Position numbers and translations under genes: made by a program. Below are positions 7,629-16,710 of a stretch of 42,528 bases of DNA, one piece after another. The notes below the pieces were generated by a model that made no database searches, was not told where the DNA came from, and was given only the letters and a program-made list of their open reading frames with translations. This DNA comes from an uncultured Lachnospiraceae bacterium. Lineage in GTDB: Bacteria; Bacillota; Clostridia; Lachnospirales; Lachnospiraceae. Every line of letters begins with the position of its first letter. Position 1 is the first letter of the stretch. The stretch covers positions 1-42,528 of the forward strand of contig CAMWPB010000039.1 of the NCBI GenBank assembly GCA_947176065.1, given 5' to 3'.

Positions 7629-9025
7629 CAACAATTTTCAAAATACTACACGTAGCCGCCACCCTGCTTTCCGGCTGGCTGGTCATGCACGCTATGTCAT
7701 ACCTGATTGAAATTTCCGGGAAACGATTCAAACGCTTTCTGCTGTTTTTCGGCTGTTGTCTGCTCTGCTCCATGATCATATTTATCGGAGATCCCTTCAA
7801 TATTCTGGCGACCACCCCAGTCTTTCTGGCGATCATCCTGCTTACATGCAAAGGCAGTTTCTGGCAGAAAATAACCATCGGACTTATGTTTTCCAGCACG
7901 GTCTTTTCCTTCAGCGCCCTGCGGGACAACTATATCCATGATTTTCTGGTTTCGACAGGACAGGACGGAATCACCGTGCTGATCTTTGGAGACAGCGATA
8001 ACAGCAGTCTCATTTCAGAGGCATTTGTGCAGTCTGAACACGGCTACCTCATTTCCTGTACCCTCATCCTGCCCTTTGCGCTGATCCTGTACCTCTGTAC
8101 CCGAAAAATCGCGCCGGCTAAAGATTATATCCTATCAGACAGCATGTGGCGGCTGCTGTTTCTCCTTACGATCACCCCGCTTGGCATTGTGCTGGCTGTC
8201 GTTACCCTGTTTCGCCCTGTCAACGCTTACTTTGATATTTTTGTCCACAGGGAATATGCCGTTTTACTGCTGATCGCTCTGTTTGCCATCATCAGCCTGC
8301 TCTGGTGCGTCACGGTTTTGGCAAAACAGCAGAAACTGGAACAGCAGAGCATGTTTGCGGAAATCAACCGCAAATATTACGATGCGATGGAGCAGCAGCA
8401 CTTTGAAGTAAGAAGATTAAAACATGATTTAGCAAATCACATACAGATATTGACAGCTCTGCCTGAAGAAAAACGCGCAGCCTATGCAAAAGAGTTGTCC
8501 GGCAATACCGCTCTCTCCCAATCTTTCATCTACTGCGGGGATTCCACTGTAAACGCCGTACTGACCGTAAAGAAAAGCGTCATGGAGCGCTGCCGCATCC
8601 GCCTGAAAACGGAGGTGGGTATTCCTGCGCCGCTCCCCTACGAGAAGACAGATCTGTGCGCCCTGTATGCGAATGCGCTTGACAATGCCATAGAGGCGTG
8701 CATGAAGCTGGAAGAGGCGCAGCGGGAAGTCTCCTTGAAATGCATGGCAGGCAAAGGACTTTTCTGTCTGGAAGTCAGCAATCCGGACCCCCGCGCCCCC
8801 AAAATGCAAGACGTTTCCCGGACAGAAAAACAGGCCGCGCCCGTATCTGAAAAGACATCGGACCGCCGCCTGTTTCCGCCTACCTCCAAGCCGGATAAAA
8901 CAAACCATGGTTTTGGCTTACAGAGTATGCAGGAAATTGTAAAAAGGTACCACGGCAGATTGGAAATCAAAACCGAAAACGGAATATTTGATTTGTTCGT
9001 CTACCTGCCTCTTACAACTCGTTGA
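7625..9025 (+). CDS. GHKL sensor histidine kinase (AgrC-like)
   Basis: 466 residues. The N-terminal half (about 1-235) is a set of some six hydrophobic segments, the polytopic sensor of AgrC-type kinases. A linker follows with the His motif RRLKHDLANHIQIL (about residues 262-275), then the N box YANALDNAIEACMKLE and the G box HGFGLQSMQEIVKRYHG of a HATPase_c_5 domain. A loop of about 40 residues, rich in charged residues and proline, is inserted between these boxes. It forms the cognate pair of the LytTR regulator, to which it is coupled by ATGA. The last 14 bases overlap the convergent permease gene. Confidence 0.9.
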   Translation: MTTIFKILHVAATLLSGWLVMHAMSYLIEISGKRFKRFLLFFGCCLLCSMIIFIGDPFNILATTPVFLAIILLTCKGSFWQKITIGLMFSSTVFSFSALRDNYIHDFLVSTGQDGITVLIFGDSDNSSLISEAFVQSEHGYLISCTLILPFALILYLCTRKIAPAKDYILSDSMWRLLFLLTITPLGIVLAVVTLFRPVNAYFDIFVHREYAVLLLIALFAIISLLWCVTVLAKQQKLEQQSMFAEINRKYYDAMEQQHFEVRRLKHDLANHIQILTALPEEKRAAYAKELSGNTALSQSFIYCGDSTVNAVLTVKKSVMERCRIRLKTEVGIPAPLPYEKTDLCALYANALDNAIEACMKLEEAQREVSLKCMAGKGLFCLEVSNPDPRAPKMQDVSRTEKQAAPVSEKTSDRRLFPPTSKPDKTNHGFGLQSMQEIVKRYHGRLEIKTENGIFDLFVYLPLTTR

Positions 9026-11384
9026 TCGTCTCCGTAATCGCCATCTTTCGGATTCGTCTTGCGGGAGCGCGCACCGCCGCCACACAGGAAAGCGCAACGA
9101 TTACGGTTATGACTGTAAGCGGTTTCAAAGGAACCTTCCACGATCCGCCAAAATGCGTAAAGACGATCTTCACCATAAACAGCCGGTGCAAATACAGCCC
9201 TGCAATATAGCCGAGAATCAGGCCGCAGACCGCATAAGTTACCGCCTCGGCCGCAATCATCCGGGTCATCTGCGCTGCGCTCATGCCGACAGCGCGCATG
9301 GCGCCGTACTGCTTCATTCTGGCCGACACGCTCATGGAAATGTTGTTCATAATATTAAAGACTGTAATCAGTGCAATGACCGCCAGAAATCCATAGGCCG
9401 CAATGCGGAATACCCAGAAAGAGGAATTAACCGTCTGGTCGTCCTCCCGCCTGTCTACAAAAACATTCCCGTCCGTCATCGCCCGAATCGTCTCCACCGT
9501 CTCTTCCGGCACATCTTTTGCAAGGTGGAAGCCCAGCATAATATAATCCGTCTCGCCAGTCAAACGCATAAAGGTCTCCTCCGTACAGACAATCGCCGGA
9601 CGGTTCTCTGTCCCGATTCCCTCCGAGCACACGCAGGCAATGGTGAGCTCTGTGTCACCGATCCTGACAATATCCCCGGTATTTAAACGGCTGTCCATGT
9701 TAAAAATGGTCATCACATAGTCGGTATCCCCCGAAACCTTATCAAAATCACCGCTGGCCACAGATTTCTCCGACCATGCAAACATATATGCATCGTAGGA
9801 AATCAGATCGACGCTGCCGGGAACACCGTTAATCTCCGCAGGCGTCTCATAACATACGGCACAGCCAAAAGCCGTTTCTACGCCGGGCAGCCCGCCGATC
9901 TCCTCCTTCATCCCCCTGTCCATGGAATTGGTATTGTCCGCTGCCGCTATACTGATATCAGGACTCAGGTCATTCTCTGAGGGCATAAATCTTTTAAACA
10001 GATCCAGCCCGGCTGAAAACACCAGAAACAGAGCAACGGTAAAGGCGAAAGACAGAGACATCAGAACCATATTCTTTTTCGCCGCCGTGGCATGGTATAC
10101 ACCCAGCGCGTGCTCCACCTTGAGGATGCGGGTATTTGCCGCACGGGAGACAGTTTTTTCGCTCTCCGCATTGCCGGACACCGCCGCCACAGGGGAGACT
10201 TCTGCCGCCCGCCTTGCCGGGGAATGGGCCGCGAGCAGCACCGATACCACGCCCACCAGAACGCCCGACACAACGCCGATCACGCTGAACCGGTAGCGGA
10301 AGTCGTCGAACTCGCCGCCCACCTTTTGCTGCAGGATCATGGACAAGGCATAAGTAAATACCACACTGATGGCCAGACCGACAGGTATCGCCGTCTTACA
10401 CCAGTTTAGCGCCTCCAGCCGCACAAAACGCATCACCTGTTCCCTGCTTGCGCCGATACAACGCATCATTCCGAAAAATTTCGTCCGCTGGGCTACCGTG
10501 CTGTTTAAGCAGCTTGCGATCATCAGCACACCCGCGATCAGGATCAGGACAAACACGATGGCCGCAAGCAGATACATACTGTTCATCGCCTGATTGCTGC
10601 TGATTCCCGCCGCGCCCATGGTGACCAGATTTTCTTCGATATCCCCGTCTGACAACCCATACTGTTCTTTCAGCTCTGTCAGTGCGCTTTTGATATCGAC
10701 GCCTTTTGCAAAGCGGACATAGTATGCCGACTTTTTCGCCGCATCCAGAGTGATTCCGTTTTCAATGACACCTGTGTCGGAATCACCATTCGTTTGGCCC
10801 GCGCAGATTCTGTCAAACGCCTCTACGCTGACATAGGCGGACACGTCCTCAAACTTGCTGTCATACTCCTCCCACTCGTCCGCACAAAACCCGGTCACTG
10901 TAAAGGTAAAGTCCCCCGCCGGCGTGTGAACGGTCACACTGTCGCCTCCGCCGACGCCAAGCCGCTCCTTCGCGCCCGTGTTCAACATAATCTCCCCGTC
11001 ATTTTGAGGAAATGCGCCCTCCCGCTCATAGGCCCTGATATCATCAATATAGTTTGCCTCTGCGCCGTATAATATGACACGTATGTCGTTTATATAGTAT
11101 CCCTCGTAGACATCCTCCCCAAGGGCATTGCACCATGCCGCCGCCGACACATCATCCCTTCCCGCAATACGTGCCGCTTCCGCTTCGGACAATCCGCTTA
11201 TCACGATATGATGACTGCCGTGATGCCGTATCATTCCCTCCGTCTGCCCCTTCGTCATAATCTCCGCGTAAGAGAAGACCGTCGTCACAAGAAACACCGC
11301 AAAAATGATGCAGAGAAGAATCAGGCGGTTCTGCTTTCTGCGGTTTTTTGCGGAAATGGGAATCAGGCTTAAGTAACTTTTCAT
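9012..11384 (-). CDS. FtsX-like ABC transporter permease
   Basis: 790 residues from ATG 11384, which overlaps the ATPase stop as ATGA (the frame is open three codons further). Two FtsX repeats are seen. Each has one helix, then an extracytoplasmic domain, then three helices with a coupling loop (FFGMMRCIGASREQVMRF near 305 and MKQYGAMRAVGMSAAQMTRM near 705). This is the two-repeat architecture of macrolide/peptide-type exporters and not the single-ectodomain BceB form. With the upstream ATPase and two-component genes it makes a regulated stress exporter. Its 3' end overlaps the opposite-strand kinase gene by 14 bases. Confidence 0.88.
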   Translation of the reverse strand: MKSYLSLIPISAKNRRKQNRLILLCIIFAVFLVTTVFSYAEIMTKGQTEGMIRHHGSHHIVISGLSEAEAARIAGRDDVSAAAWCNALGEDVYEGYYINDIRVILYGAEANYIDDIRAYEREGAFPQNDGEIMLNTGAKERLGVGGGDSVTVHTPAGDFTFTVTGFCADEWEEYDSKFEDVSAYVSVEAFDRICAGQTNGDSDTGVIENGITLDAAKKSAYYVRFAKGVDIKSALTELKEQYGLSDGDIEENLVTMGAAGISSNQAMNSMYLLAAIVFVLILIAGVLMIASCLNSTVAQRTKFFGMMRCIGASREQVMRFVRLEALNWCKTAIPVGLAISVVFTYALSMILQQKVGGEFDDFRYRFSVIGVVSGVLVGVVSVLLAAHSPARRAAEVSPVAAVSGNAESEKTVSRAANTRILKVEHALGVYHATAAKKNMVLMSLSFAFTVALFLVFSAGLDLFKRFMPSENDLSPDISIAAADNTNSMDRGMKEEIGGLPGVETAFGCAVCYETPAEINGVPGSVDLISYDAYMFAWSEKSVASGDFDKVSGDTDYVMTIFNMDSRLNTGDIVRIGDTELTIACVCSEGIGTENRPAIVCTEETFMRLTGETDYIMLGFHLAKDVPEETVETIRAMTDGNVFVDRREDDQTVNSSFWVFRIAAYGFLAVIALITVFNIMNNISMSVSARMKQYGAMRAVGMSAAQMTRMIAAEAVTYAVCGLILGYIAGLYLHRLFMVKIVFTHFGGSWKVPLKPLTVITVIVALSCVAAVRAPARRIRKMAITETINEL

Positions 11385-12064
11385 TCCGCACACCTCCCCA
11401 GATCCGTCAGCACACCGTCCGACACTTCCAGTACCCGGTCCGCAGTCTGGGCAATCATGCGGTTGTGGGTAATCATAATAATGGTCTGCTCATATTTCCG
11501 GGAGGCCTCCCGAAGCAGTGCGATCACCTCATTGCTGTTCTGGGTGTCCAGATTTCCCGTCGGCTCATCCGCCAGAATCAATGACGGCCTTGTAATCAGC
11601 GCGCGGCCGATCGCCACCCGCTGCTGCTGCCCGCCGGAAAGCTGACTCGGCAGATGGTTCCGGCGCTCTTTCAGATTGAGCACCAGAAGCAGCTCCTCCA
11701 AATATTTTCTGTCAGGCTTCTGGTAATCGAGCAGCAGCGGGAAAATCATGTTCTGTTCCACCGTCAACTCCGGGATCAGGTTGAATGCCTGAAAAATAAA
11801 CCCTATGTTTCTGCGCCGGAAAACCGTAAGGCTTTTCTCTTTCATGGCAAAAGTGTCCTTGCCGTCAATTAACACTTTGCCCGACGTGGGCGTATCCAGC
11901 GCGCCGATCATGTTAAGCAGCGTGCTCTTGCCGGAGCCGGACTCCCCCACCACCGCTACATACTCCCCCTTGGGAACGGAAAAGCTGACGTTTTTAAGCG
12001 CGTGTACCGCCGCCTCGCCGCTGCCGTAAGTCTTGCAGATCTTACTCACTTCCAGTAAATTCAT
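11381..12064 (-). CDS. LolD/MacB-type ABC ATPase
   Basis: 227 residues from ATG 12064, preceded by AAAGAGG; the frame begins three codons earlier. All ABC motifs are present: Walker A GESGSGKST, Q-loop FIFQAFNLI, signature LSGGQQQR, Walker B LILADEPTGNLD and H-loop MITHN. The TGNLD after Walker B is typical of FtsX-partnered ATPases. It overlaps the permease start by ATGA and follows the sensor kinase gene, with a small hairpin between them. Confidence 0.92.
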   Translation of the reverse strand: MNLLEVSKICKTYGSGEAAVHALKNVSFSVPKGEYVAVVGESGSGKSTLLNMIGALDTPTSGKVLIDGKDTFAMKEKSLTVFRRRNIGFIFQAFNLIPELTVEQNMIFPLLLDYQKPDRKYLEELLLVLNLKERRNHLPSQLSGGQQQRVAIGRALITRPSLILADEPTGNLDTQNSNEVIALLREASRKYEQTIIMITHNRMIAQTADRVLEVSDGVLTDLGRCAE

Positions 12065-12119
12065 TTTAAGCACCTCTTTCCAGATTGTTTAGGATAAGAA
12101 TAGCACTTGAATACTACCG

Positions 12120-12134
12120 GCAGGCTTCGCCTGC
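12120..12134 (-). other. Small hairpin between kinase and ABC genes
   Basis: GCAGGC / GCCTGC with a 3-base loop starts one base after the kinase stop codon. There is no U run, so it is more likely an RNA stability or processing element than a terminator. Confidence 0.35.
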
Positions 12135-12135
12135 A

Positions 12136-13137
12136 TTACAATTTTGTAATAATCGGAAATACCAGCACGAAACTTGTCCCCTCCCCAAGCCTGCTGTCTA
12201 CCCCGACGGTACCTCCATGGGCTTCCGCCACCGCCTTTACGAGAGACAGCCCCAGCCCGATTCCCTGCTTATCCTGCGAGTATCTGCTGCGGTAAAAGCG
12301 CTTGAATATATGATGCATATCCTCCGGATGAATGCCGCTTCCATTGTCCTTTACCGTAATATTGACGGCGGATGGGGACTGTCCCCAGATAATCCAAATG
12401 CTGTCCCCGCTCTTCGTGTGGTCAAGGGCATTTTTCACCAGATTGTCAAGAGCTTCCGTAATCCAGCTGCGATCGCACCGGAAACACTCTATGTCACTGC
12501 CCTCCAGAACGATCTGCTTCGCCTCCTGCTCTGCACGGAATGCAAAATGCTTCTCCACATCGGCCATAATCTCTGAAAGATTTTCCGGCTGCTTTTCGAT
12601 CACCATTGTTCCCGCATCGAATTTCGTAATCTTTAACAGGTTCTGCACCAACGTCTCAATCCGATCCAGCTCCTGCTCAGACAGCCCGGTAAATTCCTGA
12701 ATCGCCGACAGGCCGTTCGTCTCAGCCTCCGCCTGCATAATGCCGTTGTAAATATTCAACGCCGCAAGAGGCGTTTTCAGCTGATGGGAAATATCCGAAA
12801 TGGTGTTTTTCAGAAACGCTCTCGACTCGCTCTCCTTCTGCGCCTGCGCATTCAAAACCGCCGCCAGAGAATTGATTTCATGAAAGAGCCGGTACAGCTC
12901 TCCCTCCTCGTCACAGGCGATGCGGGCATCCCTGTCGCCTGTGACAAACGCCCTGATCTGCGTTACGGCATCCTCCATCAGACTATCCTGCTGCCTGAAA
13001 TACCGATAACAGACATAAAGTACGGCAGCTCCCGCCAGGAGTGCGCAGAGAGGGGAAGGAACCAAAACAACCGCCGCCATACACAGCGCGATCTGTATAA
13101 ACAAAGTTTTTATACTGCGGTTGACAAACACTCTCAT
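12136..13137 (-). CDS. HisKA sensor histidine kinase
   Basis: 333 residues from ATG 13137, which overlaps the regulator stop (ATGA) and follows GGGAGGAAGG. Two close hydrophobic segments (about residues 8-45) form a hairpin with almost no extracytoplasmic part, followed by a HAMP-like linker. The H box is SDISHQLKTPLAALNIY, the N box NLVKNALDHT, and the G boxes DNGSGI and GIGLGLSLVKAVAEAHGG. Intramembrane-sensing kinases of this build usually sense through a partner ABC transporter, and one is encoded directly downstream. Pairing with the upstream OmpR-type regulator is near certain from the coupling. Confidence 0.92.
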   Translation of the reverse strand: MRVFVNRSIKTLFIQIALCMAAVVLVPSPLCALLAGAAVLYVCYRYFRQQDSLMEDAVTQIRAFVTGDRDARIACDEEGELYRLFHEINSLAAVLNAQAQKESESRAFLKNTISDISHQLKTPLAALNIYNGIMQAEAETNGLSAIQEFTGLSEQELDRIETLVQNLLKITKFDAGTMVIEKQPENLSEIMADVEKHFAFRAEQEAKQIVLEGSDIECFRCDRSWITEALDNLVKNALDHTKSGDSIWIIWGQSPSAVNITVKDNGSGIHPEDMHHIFKRFYRSRYSQDKQGIGLGLSLVKAVAEAHGGTVGVDSRLGEGTSFVLVFPIITKL

Positions 13138-13826
13138 TTCCTTCCTCCCGTACACCACTTATACCCCATGCCCCGGACAGTCACGATCTTTTCCGGCGCG
13201 CCGGGATCATCCTCTATCTTCATGCGCAGTCTGCGGATATACACTGCCAGCGTCTTACTCTCGATAAAGTTCTCATCACAGTCCCACAGACTGGCAAGAA
13301 TCTGTTCCGCCGAAAGCACCCTGTCCGGGTTTTCCATAAACATCCGAAGCAGTCTGTATTCCCCGGACGTCAGCTCCAGCGTTTTTCCGTCCTTGCGGGC
13401 CTCCCCGCGCCGCATATCAAGTGTAATGCCGTTTGCGCTCATCGTTTCCGCCGCCTGCATAAAGTTTTCGCTCCGGCGGAGCAGCGCGTGGATTCTGGAC
13501 AGAAACACAGCCAGCTTAAAGGGCTTTGTAATATAGTCATCCGCACCGATATCCAGCCCCATGATCATGTCCGTCTCCTCGTCTGCGGCCGTCAAAAACA
13601 TAATCGGTACTTTGGATGTCTGCCGCATCTTTTCACACAGGGCAAACCCCGTCCCGTCGGGCAGGGCCACATCCAGAATGACAAGGTCATACTCCCCCGC
13701 CGCCCACAGCGCTTCCGCCTCCGCAGCCGTGCGGGCGTTTTCCACCTCATAGCCCTCCTTTTTAAGCGCATAAGTCATACCGTTAATCAGACTCAGATCG
13801 TCCTCCACAAAAAAGATACGTTTCAT
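13134..13826 (-). CDS. OmpR-family response regulator
   Basis: 230 residues. Receiver: acidic pair in FVEDD, phospho-acceptor Asp in LVILDVALPDG, conserved Thr in MFLTAADEE, and Lys in YITKPFKLA. The C-terminal winged-helix domain includes LTSGEYRLLRMFMENPDRVL and the recognition region LAVYIRRLRMKIEDDP, ending in VRGMGYKW. The start ATG follows AAGGGAAAGGA. It lies 24 bases downstream of the SGNH-like gene on the same strand, so it may be read from the MBOAT promoter as well as its own. Confidence 0.93.
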   Translation of the reverse strand: MKRIFFVEDDLSLINGMTYALKKEGYEVENARTAAEAEALWAAGEYDLVILDVALPDGTGFALCEKMRQTSKVPIMFLTAADEETDMIMGLDIGADDYITKPFKLAVFLSRIHALLRRSENFMQAAETMSANGITLDMRRGEARKDGKTLELTSGEYRLLRMFMENPDRVLSAEQILASLWDCDENFIESKTLAVYIRRLRMKIEDDPGAPEKIVTVRGMGYKWCTGGRK

Positions 13827-13850
13827 ATTCTGTCCTTTCCCTTATCGCAT

Positions 13851-14900
13851 TCATTCCGCATCCGCCTTCTGCCCCGGCGTACCGTCCCAAAAGCTTTGTA
13901 ATTCCTCTGCAATCAGCACGGCATGGTCGTCCCAGGACGCATAGTCCTCCTGCCCCCGCCGGTCTGTCAGCTCATAACGGTCCGTCAGAAATTTTCCCAG
14001 ATAATCGGAAAACTTGCACCCGCCCCAATAATTCAAATGAGAATCGTCGTTAAAATCCTGTGTAAAATCAATCCCCATTTCATCATAGTACTCGTTAAAG
14101 TCAACAAAGACAACTCCTTCCGCCTCCGCAATCTCCTCCATCTGGTTGTAGGTACGCTTATCCTCCGCCGTCAGCACGTAAGGCGCCGCCATCAGGACAA
14201 GCCTGCTGCCCTTTTTCTTCGTATAGGTGATGATCTTACGCAGATACTTCTCGGATTTCTCTGTCAACCCGCCTTTTCCTGTCTCCGAAATCTCCGGCTT
14301 TATCTGCGGCGTCCGGTGCCAATAGGGCGTATATCCCTTAAAATTCTCCTTTTCCCTGCTGTTCCAGAAAAAATCGTTAAAGTCATCCCTCTCCAGATCA
14401 TCATATCTGCTGTGATAAACGGTAAAAGACGGAAAATATTGAAAATATCTTGATTTCTCCACACTGACTGCCATCATGCCCAGTTTATTGGCCGAGAAGC
14501 GCATACCCAGAATGTTTTCCGATATCCAGTCGTACTGGTAATCCGTCTTATATCTGGCGGGCGCATATAAATCCAGTACGATCACCTCAGGAGACTGGTA
14601 TTTATATAATTCTTTCAGATAATAATACGTCATCCAGAGAGGCTGCTCTGCCCCGCTGTAATCATACGAGGCTATCCCATACTTTTCCCAGAGCAGGGCT
14701 GTGTTCACATTACAATGAATATGGCTGCTTCCCATCATCATCACATCAATCGAATGCTCCGGCTGCCAGTACAGACCCTCCAGCTGATTGATCCCATGGC
14801 CGGACTTTATCCGCAGAACGCTTGATGCAAGATAAATCGTCGCTATAAGCAAAAGCAGGAATCCTGCTCTGAGCAGATTTTTTTTCGTCCCTGTTTTCAT
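13851..14900 (-). CDS. SGNH-like extracytoplasmic protein, partner of MBOAT
   Basis: 349 residues from ATG 14900 (GAAGGAG upstream), 19 bases after the MBOAT gene. There is one N-terminal membrane anchor (residues about 8-27). The external domain contains MMMGSSHIHCNVNTALLW, a GxSH block like the GDS motif of DltD/AlgJ-type SGNH proteins, and a late DSHLNYWGGCKFSDYL with the DxxH-like pair. With an MBOAT protein such enzymes O-acylate cell-surface or secreted polymers: MBOAT moves the acyl group across the membrane and the SGNH partner transfers it. The polymer is unknown. Sequence family is assigned by motif only. Confidence 0.75.
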   Translation of the reverse strand: MKTGTKKNLLRAGFLLLLIATIYLASSVLRIKSGHGINQLEGLYWQPEHSIDVMMMGSSHIHCNVNTALLWEKYGIASYDYSGAEQPLWMTYYYLKELYKYQSPEVIVLDLYAPARYKTDYQYDWISENILGMRFSANKLGMMAVSVEKSRYFQYFPSFTVYHSRYDDLERDDFNDFFWNSREKENFKGYTPYWHRTPQIKPEISETGKGGLTEKSEKYLRKIITYTKKKGSRLVLMAAPYVLTAEDKRTYNQMEEIAEAEGVVFVDFNEYYDEMGIDFTQDFNDDSHLNYWGGCKFSDYLGKFLTDRYELTDRRGQEDYASWDDHAVLIAEELQSFWDGTPGQKADAE

Positions 14901-14919
14901 CTCTTCCTGTTTTCTCCTT

Positions 14920-16344
14920 CTAAAAGTGCATGTAAATAAACTGCTCTGTATGATACCCTGACCCATAAGTCCCAAAAATAAAAATGGCTGTCAGAAGCAG
15001 ATAGAAGACCAGGTACCTCTTTCCGTTTGTCTTCTGCTGAATCAGTATCGGAAGCTCCATTTTTTCACGGTCACACAACCGGTCCGCCAGCCAGACGATA
15101 AAAATTCCAATGACTACAATCCCCATCTCCGTTCCGTTTAACTGCAGGCTTTCCGCCGCCTGTCTCAAACGTTCCGGCCACAATCCCGCCGTCGCCAACT
15201 GCCGGATATATCGGAATGCTCCTTCCAGACTCTCCGCCCGAAAAAAGATCCATGCAAACCCTGCCAGCCAGAAGGTGAGTATCCTGCTCCTGATTCTCTG
15301 TCCCGTAAGTGAATCAACGAGAAGATACATGCCATGCAAAAGCCCCCAGACCAGAAAATGCAGTCCGGCTCCGTGCCATGCACCGCATACGAGAAACACA
15401 ATCAGAATATTGAGATTCTTCCTGAAGTCCCCCTTCCTGTTTCCCCCAAGCGGAATATAAATATAATCCCTGAGCCAGCCGCTTAAAGAAATATGCCATC
15501 TGCGCCAGAACTCCTGTATGTTTACCGCCCTGTACGGCGCTCTGAAATTTTCCTGAAGCTCTATCCCAAATATCTTCGCACAGCCTGCCGCAATATAGGA
15601 ATATCCGGCAAAATCACAGTAAATCTGAATCGAATACATCATAACACCGAGCAAAAGCCAAAAGCTGTCAAACGCTTCCGGCTCTGCAAACAGGGGATTT
15701 ACCATCCCTCCAAGCCGGTCCGCCACCACCAGCTTCATAAAACTGCCCCACAGCATATACGTGAAAGCAGCGGACAGCCTTCCCCGGTTCCAAAACCTGA
15801 CCTCCCCAAGTCTTCTCATCTGCGGAAGAAAACTTTCTCCCCGCTCGATCGGACCACTGACAAACTTCGGAAAAAAAGAAAGATAACAGGCAAAGCGGCA
15901 AAAGTTTCTTTCCGCCGCAATTCTGCGTTTATATACATCTACCAGATATCCTGCCGCCTGAAACGCATAAAAGGACAACCCGACCGGCATCGTGAGATTT
16001 TTCAGCATGTGCTCCGAAAGCCTGTCCGCGGTTCCAAAACATTCAGCCAGATATCCCATATATTTGTACAGCACCAATAAAAGCGTCAGACCGCATATTG
16101 CTGCGGCTGCGGCTCTTCCCGCCTTTCCCCCGCAGCCCCTGTCCCGGAGTTTTTCAATATAAACCGCCATGAAATAAGTGGCTGCCGTAATCGCAGCCAG
16201 AATAATCAGCGCCCTCGGTTCCATATGGGCACAGAACACATAACTTGCCGTCAGGAGCACTCCCGCACGCCACTTTACAGGTAACAGAAAAAAGGCCGGT
16301 ACAGTAATCCCCAGCAGAAGCAGGAAAAATTTTGATACAAACAC
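14920..16344 (-). CDS. MBOAT-family O-acyltransferase (AlgI/DltB-like)
   Basis: 474 residues if begun at the GTG at 16344, which has AGGAGG 7 bases upstream; the frame runs open to 16455, but ATGs there (for example 16386) lack a ribosome site. About ten hydrophobic segments surround the MBOAT hallmarks: EFWRRWHISLSGWLRDYIYI followed by PLGGNRKG, then VCGAWHGAGLHFLVWG with the conserved catalytic His. AlgI and DltB use such a tunnel to move activated acyl groups outward. It heads a leftward gene run that continues through the SGNH-like gene into the two-component and ABC genes. Confidence 0.88.
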   Translation of the reverse strand: MFVSKFFLLLLGITVPAFFLLPVKWRAGVLLTASYVFCAHMEPRALIILAAITAATYFMAVYIEKLRDRGCGGKAGRAAAAAICGLTLLLVLYKYMGYLAECFGTADRLSEHMLKNLTMPVGLSFYAFQAAGYLVDVYKRRIAAERNFCRFACYLSFFPKFVSGPIERGESFLPQMRRLGEVRFWNRGRLSAAFTYMLWGSFMKLVVADRLGGMVNPLFAEPEAFDSFWLLLGVMMYSIQIYCDFAGYSYIAAGCAKIFGIELQENFRAPYRAVNIQEFWRRWHISLSGWLRDYIYIPLGGNRKGDFRKNLNILIVFLVCGAWHGAGLHFLVWGLLHGMYLLVDSLTGQRIRSRILTFWLAGFAWIFFRAESLEGAFRYIRQLATAGLWPERLRQAAESLQLNGTEMGIVVIGIFIVWLADRLCDREKMELPILIQQKTNGKRYLVFYLLLTAIFIFGTYGSGYHTEQFIYMHF

Positions 16345-16710
16345 CCTGATTCCTCCTATGACTATGATATTTTCAATCCCGTCCATTTTTCTGCTGCCTG
16401 TCTTTTCACAGGAACGGCATTTGTGTATCCGCATTTCCACCTGCCTGACACACAAAAGCAGTTCCCCTAAAAGCTTGGCCTTTACACAGTCGATCCCTCT
16501 TCGAACCGACTATCCGCTGTCAACTATTAACAGTATAACAGAAAATCGTCCTTTTATAATACCCTTCCCTGAATTTAATAAAAAAATAAGAAACACCAAC
16601 CGGTTCAATTCATATTCCGTCCCTTCCCTGCATATACTAAAAAAACGATTGCGCAGACACCGTTTCCCCTACTCTGCCATATAAAAGCCGTATAGGAAGG
16701 AGGAACCGCT
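16345..16710. promoter_or_regulatory. Divergent intergenic region with promoter candidates
   Basis: For the leftward MBOAT operon, TGTTATACT on the minus strand (TATACT at 16532-16537) is an extended -10 without a clear -35, giving a leader of roughly 180 bases. For the rightward hydrolase gene, TATACT at 16633-16638 is the best -10, again with a poor -35. The rest is AT-rich with no other feature seen. Confidence 0.35.
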
